The translations under genes and the position numbers were made by a program. DNA of 64,000 bases from Treponema sp. UBA6367 (GTDB lineage: Bacteria; Spirochaetota; Spirochaetia; Treponematales; Treponemataceae): contig DJRF01000026.1 in assembly GCA_002437725.1 (NCBI GenBank), positions 55,286 to 119,285 of the forward strand. The letters are read 5' to 3'. The notes under the pieces are model-generated. The model ran no database searches, had not been told where the DNA came from, and was given only the letters and a program-made list of their open reading frames with translations. Below, in pieces: positions 42,101 to 51,276 of this stretch. Each line of letters begins with the position of its first letter. Position 1 is the stretch's first letter.

Positions 42101-44022
42101 TTGTACAGATGAAAAAAGTCTCCATTGTTGTTCTTAATAAAGAACGCAGAAAGGCGTTGGAAAAGTTAAAAGAAATTGGAGTTGTTCACCTAGAGCAATT
42201 AGAAGGCAGCGGCGAAAAATTAGCGGCTTATAAAGAAGCTTCTAATAACGCTACAACTGCAAGTTCTATACTTGGTGACATAAAATTGCCAAAAAAACAT
42301 GAAACTCCAAAAAAACTTTCTTCTGAAGAAGTTTCTAAAAAATGTGAAAAGGTTATTTCTCTTTATGAGCAAAAAAAGCGTCTGCTTGAAGAAATTTCTA
42401 GCGACAGTCTTGATTTAGAACGTTTTTCTGGTTGGGGGGATGTAAACCCTAAAGATTTTGAATACCTCGCCCAAAAGAATATTCGTCTTAAGATGTATGA
42501 AATCCCGGAAGATAAATACTATCTGATTGATGACTCTGTAAAGACTTTATGCGTTAATAAGCAAAAAAAGACAGTTCGTTTTCTTTTGCTTGATGCTACC
42601 GCTGAACGTCCAGAAAGTCTTCCTCCTGAAGCTTACGAGGTTCCTATGCCAGAGATTTCTACAAGCGAAATTGCTCAACGCATAGAAAACAATATTAGAA
42701 AATCCGATGATATTGATGCCAAGTTGAAGGCGGAAGCTATTTACGTTCCTGTTATTGCAGATTTTAAGAAATCTTTAGAAAGTGACATTTTGTTTGAAAA
42801 TGTCTACAGCGGAATGGGAAAGGAATCCGAAGGCAAAGATTCTGACCTTGCTTGGATTTCAGGTTTTGTTCCTGTTGACAGTTTTGAAAAACTAGAAAAT
42901 GCTGTAAAAGAAAATTCCTGGGCAATGGCTTTTAGCGACCCTTCTGAAGAAGACAGTGTTCCTACTAAATTAAAGAATAATAAACTTGTAAGTCTTATTT
43001 ATCCTCTTACAGATTTCTTAGGAACTGTACCTGGTTATCATGAATATGATATTTCTGGCTGGTTTTTGTTCTTCTTTTCGATTTTCTTTGGAATGATTTT
43101 TGGTGATGGTGGCTACGGACTTTTAGTAACAGTTGCAGCTATACTCATGATTATAAAGTCGCTAAAAACTAAAAAAGGCGTTTCCGCGCTTTCTGGATTA
43201 ATGCTGATTTTAGGGCTTTCGACTGTAATATGGGGACTTGTAACGTGTACCTGGTTTGGATTAAAACCTGAACAGTTACCAAATTGGCTAGTGGCGCTTT
43301 CTGTTCCTCAGATTTCTAATGCCTATTCAGATGTTCATTGGCTTCCATTTTGGTCAGCGGATGTTTCAAAAGGATATTTGACTTCTGCGCAAAATCTTCA
43401 GATTTTCTGTTTTACGTTAGCATTTTTGCAGCTTTCTGTTGCTCATATAAAAGGAATTGTTCGCAATAGAAAATCCCTAAAAATGCTAGGTGAACTAGGT
43501 TCTTTGCTTCAACTTTGGGGAATGTTCTATGTTGTTCTTTCAATGGTTGTAAGTTCTACAGTATTCAGTTTTTCCGAAGTAATTTACGGAATTCCAATAG
43601 GAATGTTTTCTATAGCTTTGGTTGCGTGTGGATTTGTTTTAAGTTTTATATTTAGTAATTACGAAGGAAACATAGGCAAATCCATTCTTGAAAGTTGTAA
43701 GAATATTATTTCCGTACTTCTTGGGGTAGTAAATGTATTTTCTGATATAGTTTCCTATATACGACTTTGGGCGGTAGGGCTTGCAGGAGCTGCTATTTCA
43801 AATACTGTAAACGAAATGGCAGGACCGCTTTTGGGACATGCTTTGCTATTTGGTGCGTTTGTAGTTTTAATCGTATTTGGACATGGTTTGAATATGATTT
43901 TAAACTTGCTTTCTGTTATTGTTCATGGTGTTCGCTTAAATACGTTGGAATTTTCAACTCATTTAGGAATGTCATGGTCTGGCTTTAAATATAGTCCGTT
44001 CTGTAATGCGGATAAGAAATAA
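42097..44022 (+). CDS. atpI: V-type ATPase subunit I
   Basis: A 641-aa subunit (a-subunit equivalent). The N-terminal cytoplasmic half (about 300 aa) is coiled-coil rich and begins MIVQMKKVSIVVLNKERRKA. The membrane half starts near residue 325 with the FFSIFFGMIFGDGGYGLLVT hairpin and ends with IVHGVRLNTLEFSTHLGMSW. The conserved helix with Arg of the ion path is SDIVSYIRLWAVGLAGAAIS. It couples ion flow to rotor rotation. Confidence 0.95.
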   Translation: MIVQMKKVSIVVLNKERRKALEKLKEIGVVHLEQLEGSGEKLAAYKEASNNATTASSILGDIKLPKKHETPKKLSSEEVSKKCEKVISLYEQKKRLLEEISSDSLDLERFSGWGDVNPKDFEYLAQKNIRLKMYEIPEDKYYLIDDSVKTLCVNKQKKTVRFLLLDATAERPESLPPEAYEVPMPEISTSEIAQRIENNIRKSDDIDAKLKAEAIYVPVIADFKKSLESDILFENVYSGMGKESEGKDSDLAWISGFVPVDSFEKLENAVKENSWAMAFSDPSEEDSVPTKLKNNKLVSLIYPLTDFLGTVPGYHEYDISGWFLFFFSIFFGMIFGDGGYGLLVTVAAILMIIKSLKTKKGVSALSGLMLILGLSTVIWGLVTCTWFGLKPEQLPNWLVALSVPQISNAYSDVHWLPFWSADVSKGYLTSAQNLQIFCFTLAFLQLSVAHIKGIVRNRKSLKMLGELGSLLQLWGMFYVVLSMVVSSTVFSFSEVIYGIPIGMFSIALVACGFVLSFIFSNYEGNIGKSILESCKNIISVLLGVVNVFSDIVSYIRLWAVGLAGAAISNTVNEMAGPLLGHALLFGAFVVLIVFGHGLNMILNLLSVIVHGVRLNTLEFSTHLGMSWSGFKYSPFCNADKK

Positions 44023-44039
44023 GATATTAGGAGTTAATT

Positions 44040-44462
44040 ATGAATTTTGGTATGCTTGGCGCAGCTTTGGTAATGGGAATTGCAGCAATTGGTTCTGCAA
44101 TTGGTATTGGTATTGCAGGTCAGGGGGCAATTGGCGCATGGAAACGTTGTTACGTAAACAACAAGCCGGCTCCTTTTATTCTTACAGTTTTTGCAGGTGC
44201 TCCTTTAACACAGACTATTTACGGTTTCCTCCTTATGCAGTCAATGGTAGCTTCTCAAAAAGATCCATGGTTCTTATTAGGACTTGGCATTGCTTCTGGA
44301 TTTGCAATGTGTTTTTCTGCAATTGCACAGGGAAAAGCAGGCGCTGCAGGTTCAGATGCTCTTGGTGAAACAGGAAAAGGTTTTGCTCAGTACATCATGG
44401 TTGTAGGTCTTTGCGAAACAGTTGCTTTGTTTGCAATGGTATTCTCTATGATTGTTTGCTAA
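44040..44462 (+). CDS. atpK: V-type ATPase proteolipid subunit K
   Basis: A 140-aa, four-helix proteolipid (two fused hairpins). The ion carboxylate is Glu126 in helix 4 (GLCETVALF). Helix 2 has T57-Q58 in APLTQTIYGFLL and helix 3 has Q97 in IAQGKAG. These correspond in spacing to T64, Q65, Q110 and E139 of the Enterococcus hirae Na+ ring, so Na+ coupling is plausible. Last gene of the operon, followed by repeat copy C. Confidence 0.95.
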   Translation: MNFGMLGAALVMGIAAIGSAIGIGIAGQGAIGAWKRCYVNNKPAPFILTVFAGAPLTQTIYGFLLMQSMVASQKDPWFLLGLGIASGFAMCFSAIAQGKAGAAGSDALGETGKGFAQYIMVVGLCETVALFAMVFSMIVC

Positions 44463-44490
44463 AATTTTAGAGATTTTGTAGAATTATTAT

Positions 44491-44568
44491 GTTGAAAGTC
44501 GAGTTTAAAAAAATGAATAAAAGCGTTTGTAACGTTTTTTCGCAGTTATAAAAAACTCGATTTTCAAC
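44491..44568. repeat. Intergenic palindromic repeat, copy C
   Basis: Arms GTTGAAAGTCGAGTTT (44491-44506) and AAACTCGATTTTCAAC (44553-44568) pair at 15 of 16 positions with the odd one a G-T pair. The interior shares GAATAAAAGCGT with copy E and CAGTTATAAAAA with copy D. It lies 28 nt after the atpK stop. Confidence 0.75.
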
Positions 44569-44577
44569 CCAAAACTC

Positions 44578-44614
44578 AAATGCCGAGTTTTTTAGTGCAA
44601 AGAGCTTGGCATTT
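44578..44614. terminator. Stem-loop behind the V-ATPase operon
   Basis: AAATGCCGAG (44578-44587) pairs with CTTGGCATTT (44605-44614) over 10 bp with one G-T pair. The T run lies in the loop rather than after the stem, so it is either a weak terminator or an mRNA-end stabiliser. Confidence 0.5.
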
Positions 44615-44644
44615 GATAACAAAACAATTTATCCGCAAAAGAAT

Positions 44645-44706
44645 TTGACATTTATTAAATACCTAAATAATATAAGTAGATACTAATCTTGAATTTTTTT
44701 TTCAAG
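44645..44706 (+). promoter_or_regulatory. Promoter and leader hairpin of the chemoreceptor gene
   Basis: A perfect TTGACA (44645-44650) is followed by a 17-nt spacer and TAATAT (44668-44673). In the leader, CTTGAA (44688-44693) and TTCAAG (44701-44706) form a stem around seven T residues. The chemoreceptor start follows at 44734, so this leader is about 50 nt, unlike the leaderless genes. Confidence 0.6.
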
Positions 44707-44733
44707 AAATTTTTTGTTTTTTCAGGTACTTTT

Positions 44734-46797
44734 ATGAAAAAGAAAAAATCGATTTATTCTACACTTGTTGTTATTTCAATTGTACTTTCAGTCATACTTT
44801 CTGCTTGTGTTTCGCTTTTTCTTTATAAAATGGTTTTAGGCGAAATAACAACTATGAAAAAGTATGAAATCATGGCGAGTTCAAATAAAATTCATGCTTT
44901 ATTTGATAATAAACAGAAAAATCTTGAAAAAAAACTTTTAGATTCTTTGAATAAAATAAACTGGTCTTCACTCAATTCAAAAAATGAAATTTTCCAAAGA
45001 CTTTCGGAGATGTATAGCGAATCTGAACTTTACAGCGTAATTCTTGTAAATACTTCTGGCGAAACAATTTATTCAGTAGGTAAAAATGATTCAGTTTCGC
45101 TTGTTTCTGAGAAAAAAGTTCTATCAAATGCAATTCAAGGAAAAACTAATTCTTGTATTTCTCTAAAAAATGATGAAGTCCTTGCAACAGCAGCTACAAT
45201 CTTTCCTCAAATAGATAACAGTGTTTTGTTTATTCAAAAGGAACTTTCTGATCACAGTTGGATTAGTGAATATGCTTCAACTCTTGGCTGTAGTATAAAT
45301 ATCTTTATAGAAGATACTAGTGTTGAAAGTTCTGATGTAGATAAAAACGGAAATCCTGCAACTGGTGGAAAAATGGGCAGTCCTTTCATTATTAGCGAAG
45401 TTTATGAAAAGCGTCATGTACTTGACCTTATTGATCGCCACAATGGAACTGTTTCTGCGGTTGTTTTTAGTCCTATTGATAGCGAGGATGGAAATGCCAT
45501 GCTATATGTAGGCATAAACTTAAAGGAGCTGAGCAGGAGCGCTTCTAGACTTACAAAACACGCGCTTCCAATTGTTGTTGCAGCAATTCTTTTGAGTCTT
45601 GGAATTATTTTATTTATAATTCTTCAGATTGTAATGAAACCTCTAAGAAAAACTTCTATAGCATTTAAGAGTTTAAATGGAGAAACTGGCTCATCAGATT
45701 TGACTGTAAAAATCGATTCAAGCAAAGAAAATGAAATTGGTGAAATGATAGATTCTGTAAACCAGTTTATTCAAACTTTACGAAGTCTTCTTTTAGATGT
45801 TAATTCTGCCGAAAGTAAATTGGAAACCATAGGAGACAGTTTAGCTTCTACTTCTCAAGAGTCGGCAAGTGCAATTTCGCAAATTATGTCAAATATTTTG
45901 AGCGTAAAAAAGCAAATTGAAAAACAAAATAAAACACTAGATGATGTTCAAAAAATTCTTGATAGTTCAAGCAATGGAGTAGATTCTCTTGAAAAAAATA
46001 TAGAAGAGCAGTCTGCAAAAATTACAGAATCGTCTTCATTTATTGAAAAAATGGTTTCGGACATTGCAGCTATTTCAGAAGCGGTTGGGAAACTAGCAGG
46101 TGAATACAAAGAGCTTATTCGAATTACTGACTCTGGAAAAACTCATCAGAGTGAAATGGCAAATGAAATTAAAAATATGGCGGAGCAGTCTAAACACCTT
46201 GCTGACGCAAACTCTGTTATTTCGCAAATTGCTGCGCAAACAAATTTATTGGCTATGAATGCTGCGATTGAAGCTGCTCATGCAGGCGAAGCTGGCAAAG
46301 GATTTTCTGTTGTTGCAGATGAAATTAGGAAGCTTGCTGAAAATTCTGCTTCTCAGTCAAATTCTATAAAAAAAGAACTTGAAGCTATAGGTCTTGTAAT
46401 AGAAAAAGTTGTTGAAACTTCAGAAATTTCTGTAAATGAATTTGAAAAAATAACGGAAAAAGTAAATTCTACAGAAGAACTGGTTCAAAACGTAGATGCT
46501 ACTATGTCTAGGCAAAATGAATCTTCTAAACAAGTTCTTGCAAATTTGCATGATGTAGAAGAATCTACTTCTGCTGTTCTAGCTACTGCAAAAGAAATGT
46601 CTGCCGCTATCGAAGATGTAACAACCGCTGCTGGAAGTCTTAATATGCTTGCTATGCAAGTAGAAGGAAGCATGGATGAAATGTCTGAAGGTGGAAAGGA
46701 AATAAATGCTTCTGCTCAAAATATTTCTGAAATGGCTCAAACTACACACGATAGCATAAAAGTTATGGACGATGTGCTTTCTAAATTTAAAATTTAA
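44734..46797 (+). CDS. Methyl-accepting chemotaxis protein
   Basis: A 687-aa transmembrane chemoreceptor. ATG 44734 gives MKKKKSIYS directly before TM1; an earlier TTG at 44689 lies in the leader hairpin. TM1 is at about residues 8-33, then a periplasmic Cache-like sensor of about 250 aa, and TM2 at about 280-305 ([20 protein letters not shown]). A HAMP domain and a long coiled coil follow with the conserved tip [20 protein letters not shown] and [19 protein letters not shown]. Ligand unknown. It signals through CheA/CheW encoded elsewhere. Codon use is like its neighbours. Confidence 0.95.
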   Translation: MKKKKSIYSTLVVISIVLSVILSACVSLFLYKMVLGEITTMKKYEIMASSNKIHALFDNKQKNLEKKLLDSLNKINWSSLNSKNEIFQRLSEMYSESELYSVILVNTSGETIYSVGKNDSVSLVSEKKVLSNAIQGKTNSCISLKNDEVLATAATIFPQIDNSVLFIQKELSDHSWISEYASTLGCSINIFIEDTSVESSDVDKNGNPATGGKMGSPFIISEVYEKRHVLDLIDRHNGTVSAVVFSPIDSEDGNAMLYVGINLKELSRSASRLTKHALPIVVAAILLSLGIILFIILQIVMKPLRKTSIAFKSLNGETGSSDLTVKIDSSKENEIGEMIDSVNQFIQTLRSLLLDVNSAESKLETIGDSLASTSQESASAISQIMSNILSVKKQIEKQNKTLDDVQKILDSSSNGVDSLEKNIEEQSAKITESSSFIEKMVSDIAAISEAVGKLAGEYKELIRITDSGKTHQSEMANEIKNMAEQSKHLADANSVISQIAAQTNLLAMNAAIEAAHAGEAGKGFSVVADEIRKLAENSASQSNSIKKELEAIGLVIEKVVETSEISVNEFEKITEKVNSTEELVQNVDATMSRQNESSKQVLANLHDVEESTSAVLATAKEMSAAIEDVTTAAGSLNMLAMQVEGSMDEMSEGGKEINASAQNISEMAQTTHDSIKVMDDVLSKFKI

Positions 46798-46913
46798 AAA
46801 GCACATCCCCATTCAATTTTCGCATTGCCGGTGTACCAGTTTTCTTGCCAAAGGGCAGATTTTTGTGTGTCAGCACATTTTATTACCAAGTTAGAGCTTG
46901 TGTTAGTAAATAC
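46794..46913 (-). pseudogene. Detached C-terminal end of the BspA-like lipoprotein
   Basis: Directly after the TAA at 46916-46914 the same frame continues for 39 sense codons to TAA 46796-46794. It reads VFTNTSSNLVIKCADTQKSA then [19 protein letters not shown]. The LWQENWYTGNAKIEWG ending is typical of BspA-like leucine-rich repeat proteins. The preceding frame ends in KLGS, so KLGS-stop-VFTN corresponds to the family's usual KLGSYVFxx, with a Tyr codon turned into TAA. No independent start is seen. Confidence 0.8.
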
Positions 46914-49900
46914 TTATGAACCGAGTTTTTGCACGCTTGAAGGAATAAAAATCTCTTTTCCAAGTCCACAGCCGTCAAAAGCCTTGCTTCGTATTTCTTT
47001 TATTGATGAAGGGATTTTTATTCCGCTGATGTAATTTTTCCCGGCGGCAAAATTTTCTTCAATTATTGTTATGTTTTTTGTGCCGTGGTTTCCGTCGTCG
47101 TAGGTCTGAGGAATTTCAATTGTTCCTGTGGTAAAAAACGGTTTTATTGCAATGTATGAATCTGTCTGTGAATCGTAGCGGAAAAGATATTTTTCTGTAT
47201 CGTTCAAAAGTCCGTCCGTGTACCAGTCATTTTTGTTCAGTCGGTTTCCGTAGTTATCAAAATTGTTCAGATACACGATTTTGTCCGCATTTTCATCAGA
47301 AATTCCGCGCAGATAGTTGAATTTTTGCGCCCGGTTGTTTGAAATCAATACAGGAACAGAAGTTTTTGTGTACCGTAAAAAGTGCTTGTTCATTCTTGTG
47401 CAGTTTTGCGCGTTGATTTTGTTGCTTGTGATAAAAAATTTTGAGCCGTTTTCAGTTTTTGCGCTTATTGTGGCAAATGTAAAGCCTTCGCGTCCGTTTT
47501 GGAATAAAGTTCCTTCTGCTCCGGGCGTGTATTCGTCCTCATAATCGTTGAAGGAAAAGTTCAATGTGTTGCCGTCAATTTTTACATCCTGATAAAGAGT
47601 TCCGCTGTTTGAATAGATTTCTTTTATTCTGCCCTGAATGTTTATTGTGTTGCCGCAAAGTTCATTCAAGCCATTAAAAAGAGTTCCCTGTTGGTCGCCA
47701 AAAATATTTATTGTGTTTCCTTTTGCAGTCCCGTTTGAATAAGTTTCCGTTGCGGTAGAAATTGAACCGATGTAAGTGCAGTTTATGTTTACTGTGTTTC
47801 CCGAAAATTCCGGCTGAATGTAAGATGCAGTGTCCGTGTTGCTTGAGCAAAAAATTGTTCCGCCGATGTAGCCTTTTGAAGAGTCCAACTTGATTGTGTT
47901 GTTTAGAATTTTTACATAAGGACGGGTTTCAAACATGTAGACACCGCCAGAATCTTCCATTTCGATTGTGTTGTTTTGAATTACAATATTTTTTCTGCCA
48001 TCTTTTACAAATCCACCGAATGTAAAAAGTTTGCTCGGCAAGTCTTTTGCATAAAAATAATTGCCGCTTATGTTCACGTTGTAGATATTTTGCGAGTCGT
48101 CATAGCCGACTGTGAACGTCATTGTGCGCGGTTTTGCTTTGTCAACGTGCTCGTCGCGCATTGCGTAAACTTTGTTTCCTGTGAAATTTACTCCGTCAAT
48201 TTTTTCTGATTCCTTGTAGTTTACAGCATTTTTTGTTAATGTGAAAATTCCAATCTGCTCGTCGTGGCAGTTGTGGTAAAGCGTTGAATTTTTTACTGTT
48301 CCATTATTGCACTGACCGCCGAACATATCCAAAAATCCCATGCTTGCGCCGCGGAAAACTCCGGACATATTGTATAAAAGGCAGTCATCTACGGTAACGT
48401 TGTTCCAGCTGTCAAAAAAAGTTACGGATGTGAACTGCTTGTCTGTGTGAAGGTCGCAGTGCTCCACATAAGCGTTTGCTTGGTATCCGACAAGTTTTGA
48501 ATCTGTGTTTATAACTTGCAAGTTTCCTTTTGTTTCATACAAATATTCTTCTCCGCCAAAATCGTAGATGTCAACTGGATTTTCAGGATTTGAAGGGTAA
48601 ACAGCTTTGTCTCGAACGTGAGAAGTAATTATGAATTCGCAGTTTTTTAGAGTTACGTCGCTGCACTGGGAAACCTGCACCTGCCGCGAAAACCACTGCT
48701 GGTCTGCCATTGTAGGCTCGCAAGTTCCTCGCCCGACGTAATTTATATCTGTGTAAACGCCATCCTTGTCGCTTGGATTGTGCCAGAAAGTCCTGCGGCT
48801 GTCTAATTCTCGCGACTCAAGCGTTATTCCTTCTATCAAAACATTTTCCGCAGGTCCCATTATGTTCAGCGTTCCGCAGTTTCCGTTGTCCGTGTAAAAA
48901 ATTGTTCCGTCTGGATTTGAGGCGGAAGAGCCTGCTTCATCTGCATTTTCCGCATAAGTTGATTCAAAAGAGTCGATTTGGTCTGGCGTTATTTCCCGCC
49001 GCGTTGTGTTTCCTCGCAAAACATAGTTTTTTAGGATGATATTTATGTCGCTTGCAATTCTGTAGTTTCCGCTTGGTACAATTAAAGTTATTGTTTCGCT
49101 TTCAGAACTTCTTGCGGAGGCTAAAATTTCATTCGCTTCGGCAATTCTGTCCGAATCATCGTTTAAAACGTAGTCCTTCCAGCTTTTTTTTCCATTTTTT
49201 TCAGGATTTTCGGCTTTGAACGCATTCCATTTTTCAGAATCAACGCCAGAATCTTTTGAACGCAGCATTATTTCCTGGAAAAACTTAAAATCGCTTTTTT
49301 CAATTGAATTTTCCGGCAAGTTGTACCATTTTGTTTTGTAGTCGTTGTAAGCGGCCTGAAATTCTCGCCATTTTTTGTATTCGCTCCATTTTACTTGAAA
49401 GCAGTTTCCGCCTCCTAAAGCAACAAGATTCAGAGTGTTTCCTTGTGGCAAAATGTTGCACCACTGTCCGCCGGCAGTTTTTATTGAGCCGTATTTGTAA
49501 AGCGCGCGGCTTGAAACTTCGTAGATTGCGCTGCCACCGTCGCCATTTGCGTAATATCCGCCTGTCTTGATTTTTGTCCCGTCTCTGAAAATTCTATCTT
49601 CTTCCAAGAGGGAAATTGCAGTTTCAACAGAAAAATCCGTTCCTTCTGTATATTCGCTTTCGTCGAATGATTTTTTTACGATTTTTCCGTAAACTTCAAT
49701 TCTGTTCCCGGTTGGCATAAGCGTGAACCACTGGATTTCTTCGCCGTCCTCAAGGAATTTTAAAAGATTTTTATATTCTTCGCTTTGTGCAAATTTTCCG
49801 TCACTCACGATTTTTGAGACCGCAGTTGGATTATTAAAAATGCTGAGTGTTTCTGCGGTTATCGTGTAAGGTTTGCATTTTATTTTTGCAATCTGTGCGT

Positions 49901-50483
49901 TTGAAATGTTTGGAGTTCCTTCCATTCTTACAAAACCTTTCGTGCTTGCCATTTGTGGAGTAGGAGAATCAACCGCAGAAAGAAAAATCCACGCGCCGGT
50001 GGTTGCAATTTCCCCGCTTTCATTTTTTTCGTACTCAAATTCTCCAGCTGGAGTTGCCTGTGCCGCCTGGCGTTCAATTTCGTTTCCGCTTGCGTCCTGA
50101 ACAATAAGAGTGTAGGTGTAGACTGATTTTTTTGTCTCATTTTCGTTGGAAATTGCGTTTTCCAGTCCTTTAAAAAGATAGGATTTTGTTCCGTCAGGAA
50201 TCGCAATCAGTTTTTTGCTTTGTTCGGCGGTTGAAGTTTTCATTGCTTCTTCGTCATCTGTTCCGTCCATAAGAAAAACCTTGTATTCTTTTGAAATCGG
50301 CGCCCATTTTACTGTTACGCAGTTATTTCCTCCCACTGCATAAAAATCATTAATTATGGAAGAGTTTTGTTTGACTTCTGTTGCGCTTTCTTCTTTGTTT
50401 GATTTTTGTTCCTGTATATCGATTTTACAACTTGAAAATATAGCAAAATATGAAAACAAAAAGAAAAAAAACTTATTGACCAT
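46914..50483 (-). CDS. Large beta-helix lipoprotein, truncated at its C-terminus
   Basis: A 1189-aa surface lipoprotein candidate. Signal MVNKFFFFLFSYFAIFSSC has lipobox FSSC at residues 16-19. The N-terminal part contains a fibronectin-like block (NNCVTVKWAPISKEYKVFLM). The middle and C-terminal regions, from about residue 450, are a right-handed beta-helix with repeated NVTVDDCLLYNMSG, GNYFYAK, NIVIQNNTIEMED and GNTINIQG elements. The end (YISGIKIPSSIKEIRSKAFDGC) is the start of a BspA-type leucine-rich repeat, interrupted by the TAA. Its GC is visibly higher than in neighbouring genes, which suggests transfer. A pectate-lyase-like fold is possible, but no catalytic residues are claimed. 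Confidence 0.85.
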   Translation of the reverse strand: MVNKFFFFLFSYFAIFSSCKIDIQEQKSNKEESATEVKQNSSIINDFYAVGGNNCVTVKWAPISKEYKVFLMDGTDDEEAMKTSTAEQSKKLIAIPDGTKSYLFKGLENAISNENETKKSVYTYTLIVQDASGNEIERQAAQATPAGEFEYEKNESGEIATTGAWIFLSAVDSPTPQMASTKGFVRMEGTPNISNAQIAKIKCKPYTITAETLSIFNNPTAVSKIVSDGKFAQSEEYKNLLKFLEDGEEIQWFTLMPTGNRIEVYGKIVKKSFDESEYTEGTDFSVETAISLLEEDRIFRDGTKIKTGGYYANGDGGSAIYEVSSRALYKYGSIKTAGGQWCNILPQGNTLNLVALGGGNCFQVKWSEYKKWREFQAAYNDYKTKWYNLPENSIEKSDFKFFQEIMLRSKDSGVDSEKWNAFKAENPEKNGKKSWKDYVLNDDSDRIAEANEILASARSSESETITLIVPSGNYRIASDINIILKNYVLRGNTTRREITPDQIDSFESTYAENADEAGSSASNPDGTIFYTDNGNCGTLNIMGPAENVLIEGITLESRELDSRRTFWHNPSDKDGVYTDINYVGRGTCEPTMADQQWFSRQVQVSQCSDVTLKNCEFIITSHVRDKAVYPSNPENPVDIYDFGGEEYLYETKGNLQVINTDSKLVGYQANAYVEHCDLHTDKQFTSVTFFDSWNNVTVDDCLLYNMSGVFRGASMGFLDMFGGQCNNGTVKNSTLYHNCHDEQIGIFTLTKNAVNYKESEKIDGVNFTGNKVYAMRDEHVDKAKPRTMTFTVGYDDSQNIYNVNISGNYFYAKDLPSKLFTFGGFVKDGRKNIVIQNNTIEMEDSGGVYMFETRPYVKILNNTIKLDSSKGYIGGTIFCSSNTDTASYIQPEFSGNTVNINCTYIGSISTATETYSNGTAKGNTINIFGDQQGTLFNGLNELCGNTINIQGRIKEIYSNSGTLYQDVKIDGNTLNFSFNDYEDEYTPGAEGTLFQNGREGFTFATISAKTENGSKFFITSNKINAQNCTRMNKHFLRYTKTSVPVLISNNRAQKFNYLRGISDENADKIVYLNNFDNYGNRLNKNDWYTDGLLNDTEKYLFRYDSQTDSYIAIKPFFTTGTIEIPQTYDDGNHGTKNITIIEENFAAGKNYISGIKIPSSIKEIRSKAFDGCGLGKEIFIPSSVQKLGS

Positions 50484-50512
50484 GAACTATATTTTATATA
50501 AAAATAAAAAAT

Positions 50513-51214
50513 ATGGCAATTATAAAAGAAATTCAAAAACTTGATAAAAAAGTGGCTTTCCTTCTTGCTTATTTTTTTGTTTTAATTTCTTGCACTTTTG
50601 CAGAGAATATAAAGATTGGCCTTTCTCCTTTTTTAACTGCTGGAATAGGCACTGAATATAAAGATTCTCAGTTAAATGCGGAAATATCTGCAGCAAAAGA
50701 AGCTGGCTTTGATACAAATTTTTTATGGCATTGCAATTTTGGTGTGAATGCCTTTTTTGCATACAGCTTGCCAATTTTTCCAAGAGTAACGTTTCAGGCA
50801 GATTTTTCGTATATAAACTTCAATGGATTTTCTGTAAAAATAGATTCTATTAGTTATTGCTACTCTTATAAATCTATTGAGTTAGCCCCATTAGCGAAAT
50901 TTGGCGATACTTTAGGAATTGTGAATTATAGTTTTTTTGCAGGCCCGAACTTTTCTTTTCCCATTGGAAAAATGGAATATATATTTAATAATTTTTCTGA
51001 CAGTGTACATTATTTTAGTATAAAAACATTTTCTTCTTTGGGGGCGATAATAGGTTCTTCATTTGGTATGAAAATGAACAATTTTAATTTTTTTATTACG
51101 GCAAAGTATCTGTTTGATTTTTTTCCAATTGTTTATGAAATAGAAAATTCTGAAGAAGAACTTATGATTCGTCGCAGTTTTTTAATTGGGCTTGGCATTG
51201 ACTATTCTTTTTAG
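50513..51214 (+). CDS. Predicted outer-membrane beta-barrel protein
   Basis: A 233-aa protein with signal sequence (KVAFLLAYFFVLISCTFAEN) and alternating hydrophobic/polar strands (NIKIGLSPFLTAGIGTEY, VTFQADFSYINF, NFFITAKYLFDFFP) ending in LIGLGIDYSF, a C-terminal aromatic. This is a small outer-membrane barrel pattern seen in treponemes. A Cys in the signal (ISC) is not clearly a lipobox. It is divergent from the large lipoprotein gene with only 29 bp between the starts. Confidence 0.72.
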   Translation: MAIIKEIQKLDKKVAFLLAYFFVLISCTFAENIKIGLSPFLTAGIGTEYKDSQLNAEISAAKEAGFDTNFLWHCNFGVNAFFAYSLPIFPRVTFQADFSYINFNGFSVKIDSISYCYSYKSIELAPLAKFGDTLGIVNYSFFAGPNFSFPIGKMEYIFNNFSDSVHYFSIKTFSSLGAIIGSSFGMKMNNFNFFITAKYLFDFFPIVYEIENSEEELMIRRSFLIGLGIDYSF

Positions 51215-51261
51215 ATTTTTTCAGAGTTCAGTAAGTATAATGTGTTTATTTTTGCAAAATG

Positions 51262-51276
51262 TGATATAATTTTTAC
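51262..51276 (+). promoter_or_regulatory. Extended -10 promoter abutting the ispG start codon
   Basis: TGATATAAT (51262-51270; TATAAT at 51265-51270) is an extended -10 element. Only 6 nt separate it from the ispG ATG, and no Shine-Dalgarno is present. No good -35 is seen, as is common with extended -10 promoters. Confidence 0.65.

Noticed and set aside
42280..42330. Programmed frameshift at A-rich stretches in the V-ATPase I gene
   Set aside because: The frame is continuous over 641 codons and A runs are common in this genome. Nothing supports a shift.
46914..50483. Pectate lyase call for the beta-helix lipoprotein
   Set aside because: The beta-helix repeats fit the fold, but no catalytic Asp/Lys/Arg arrangement could be identified by eye.
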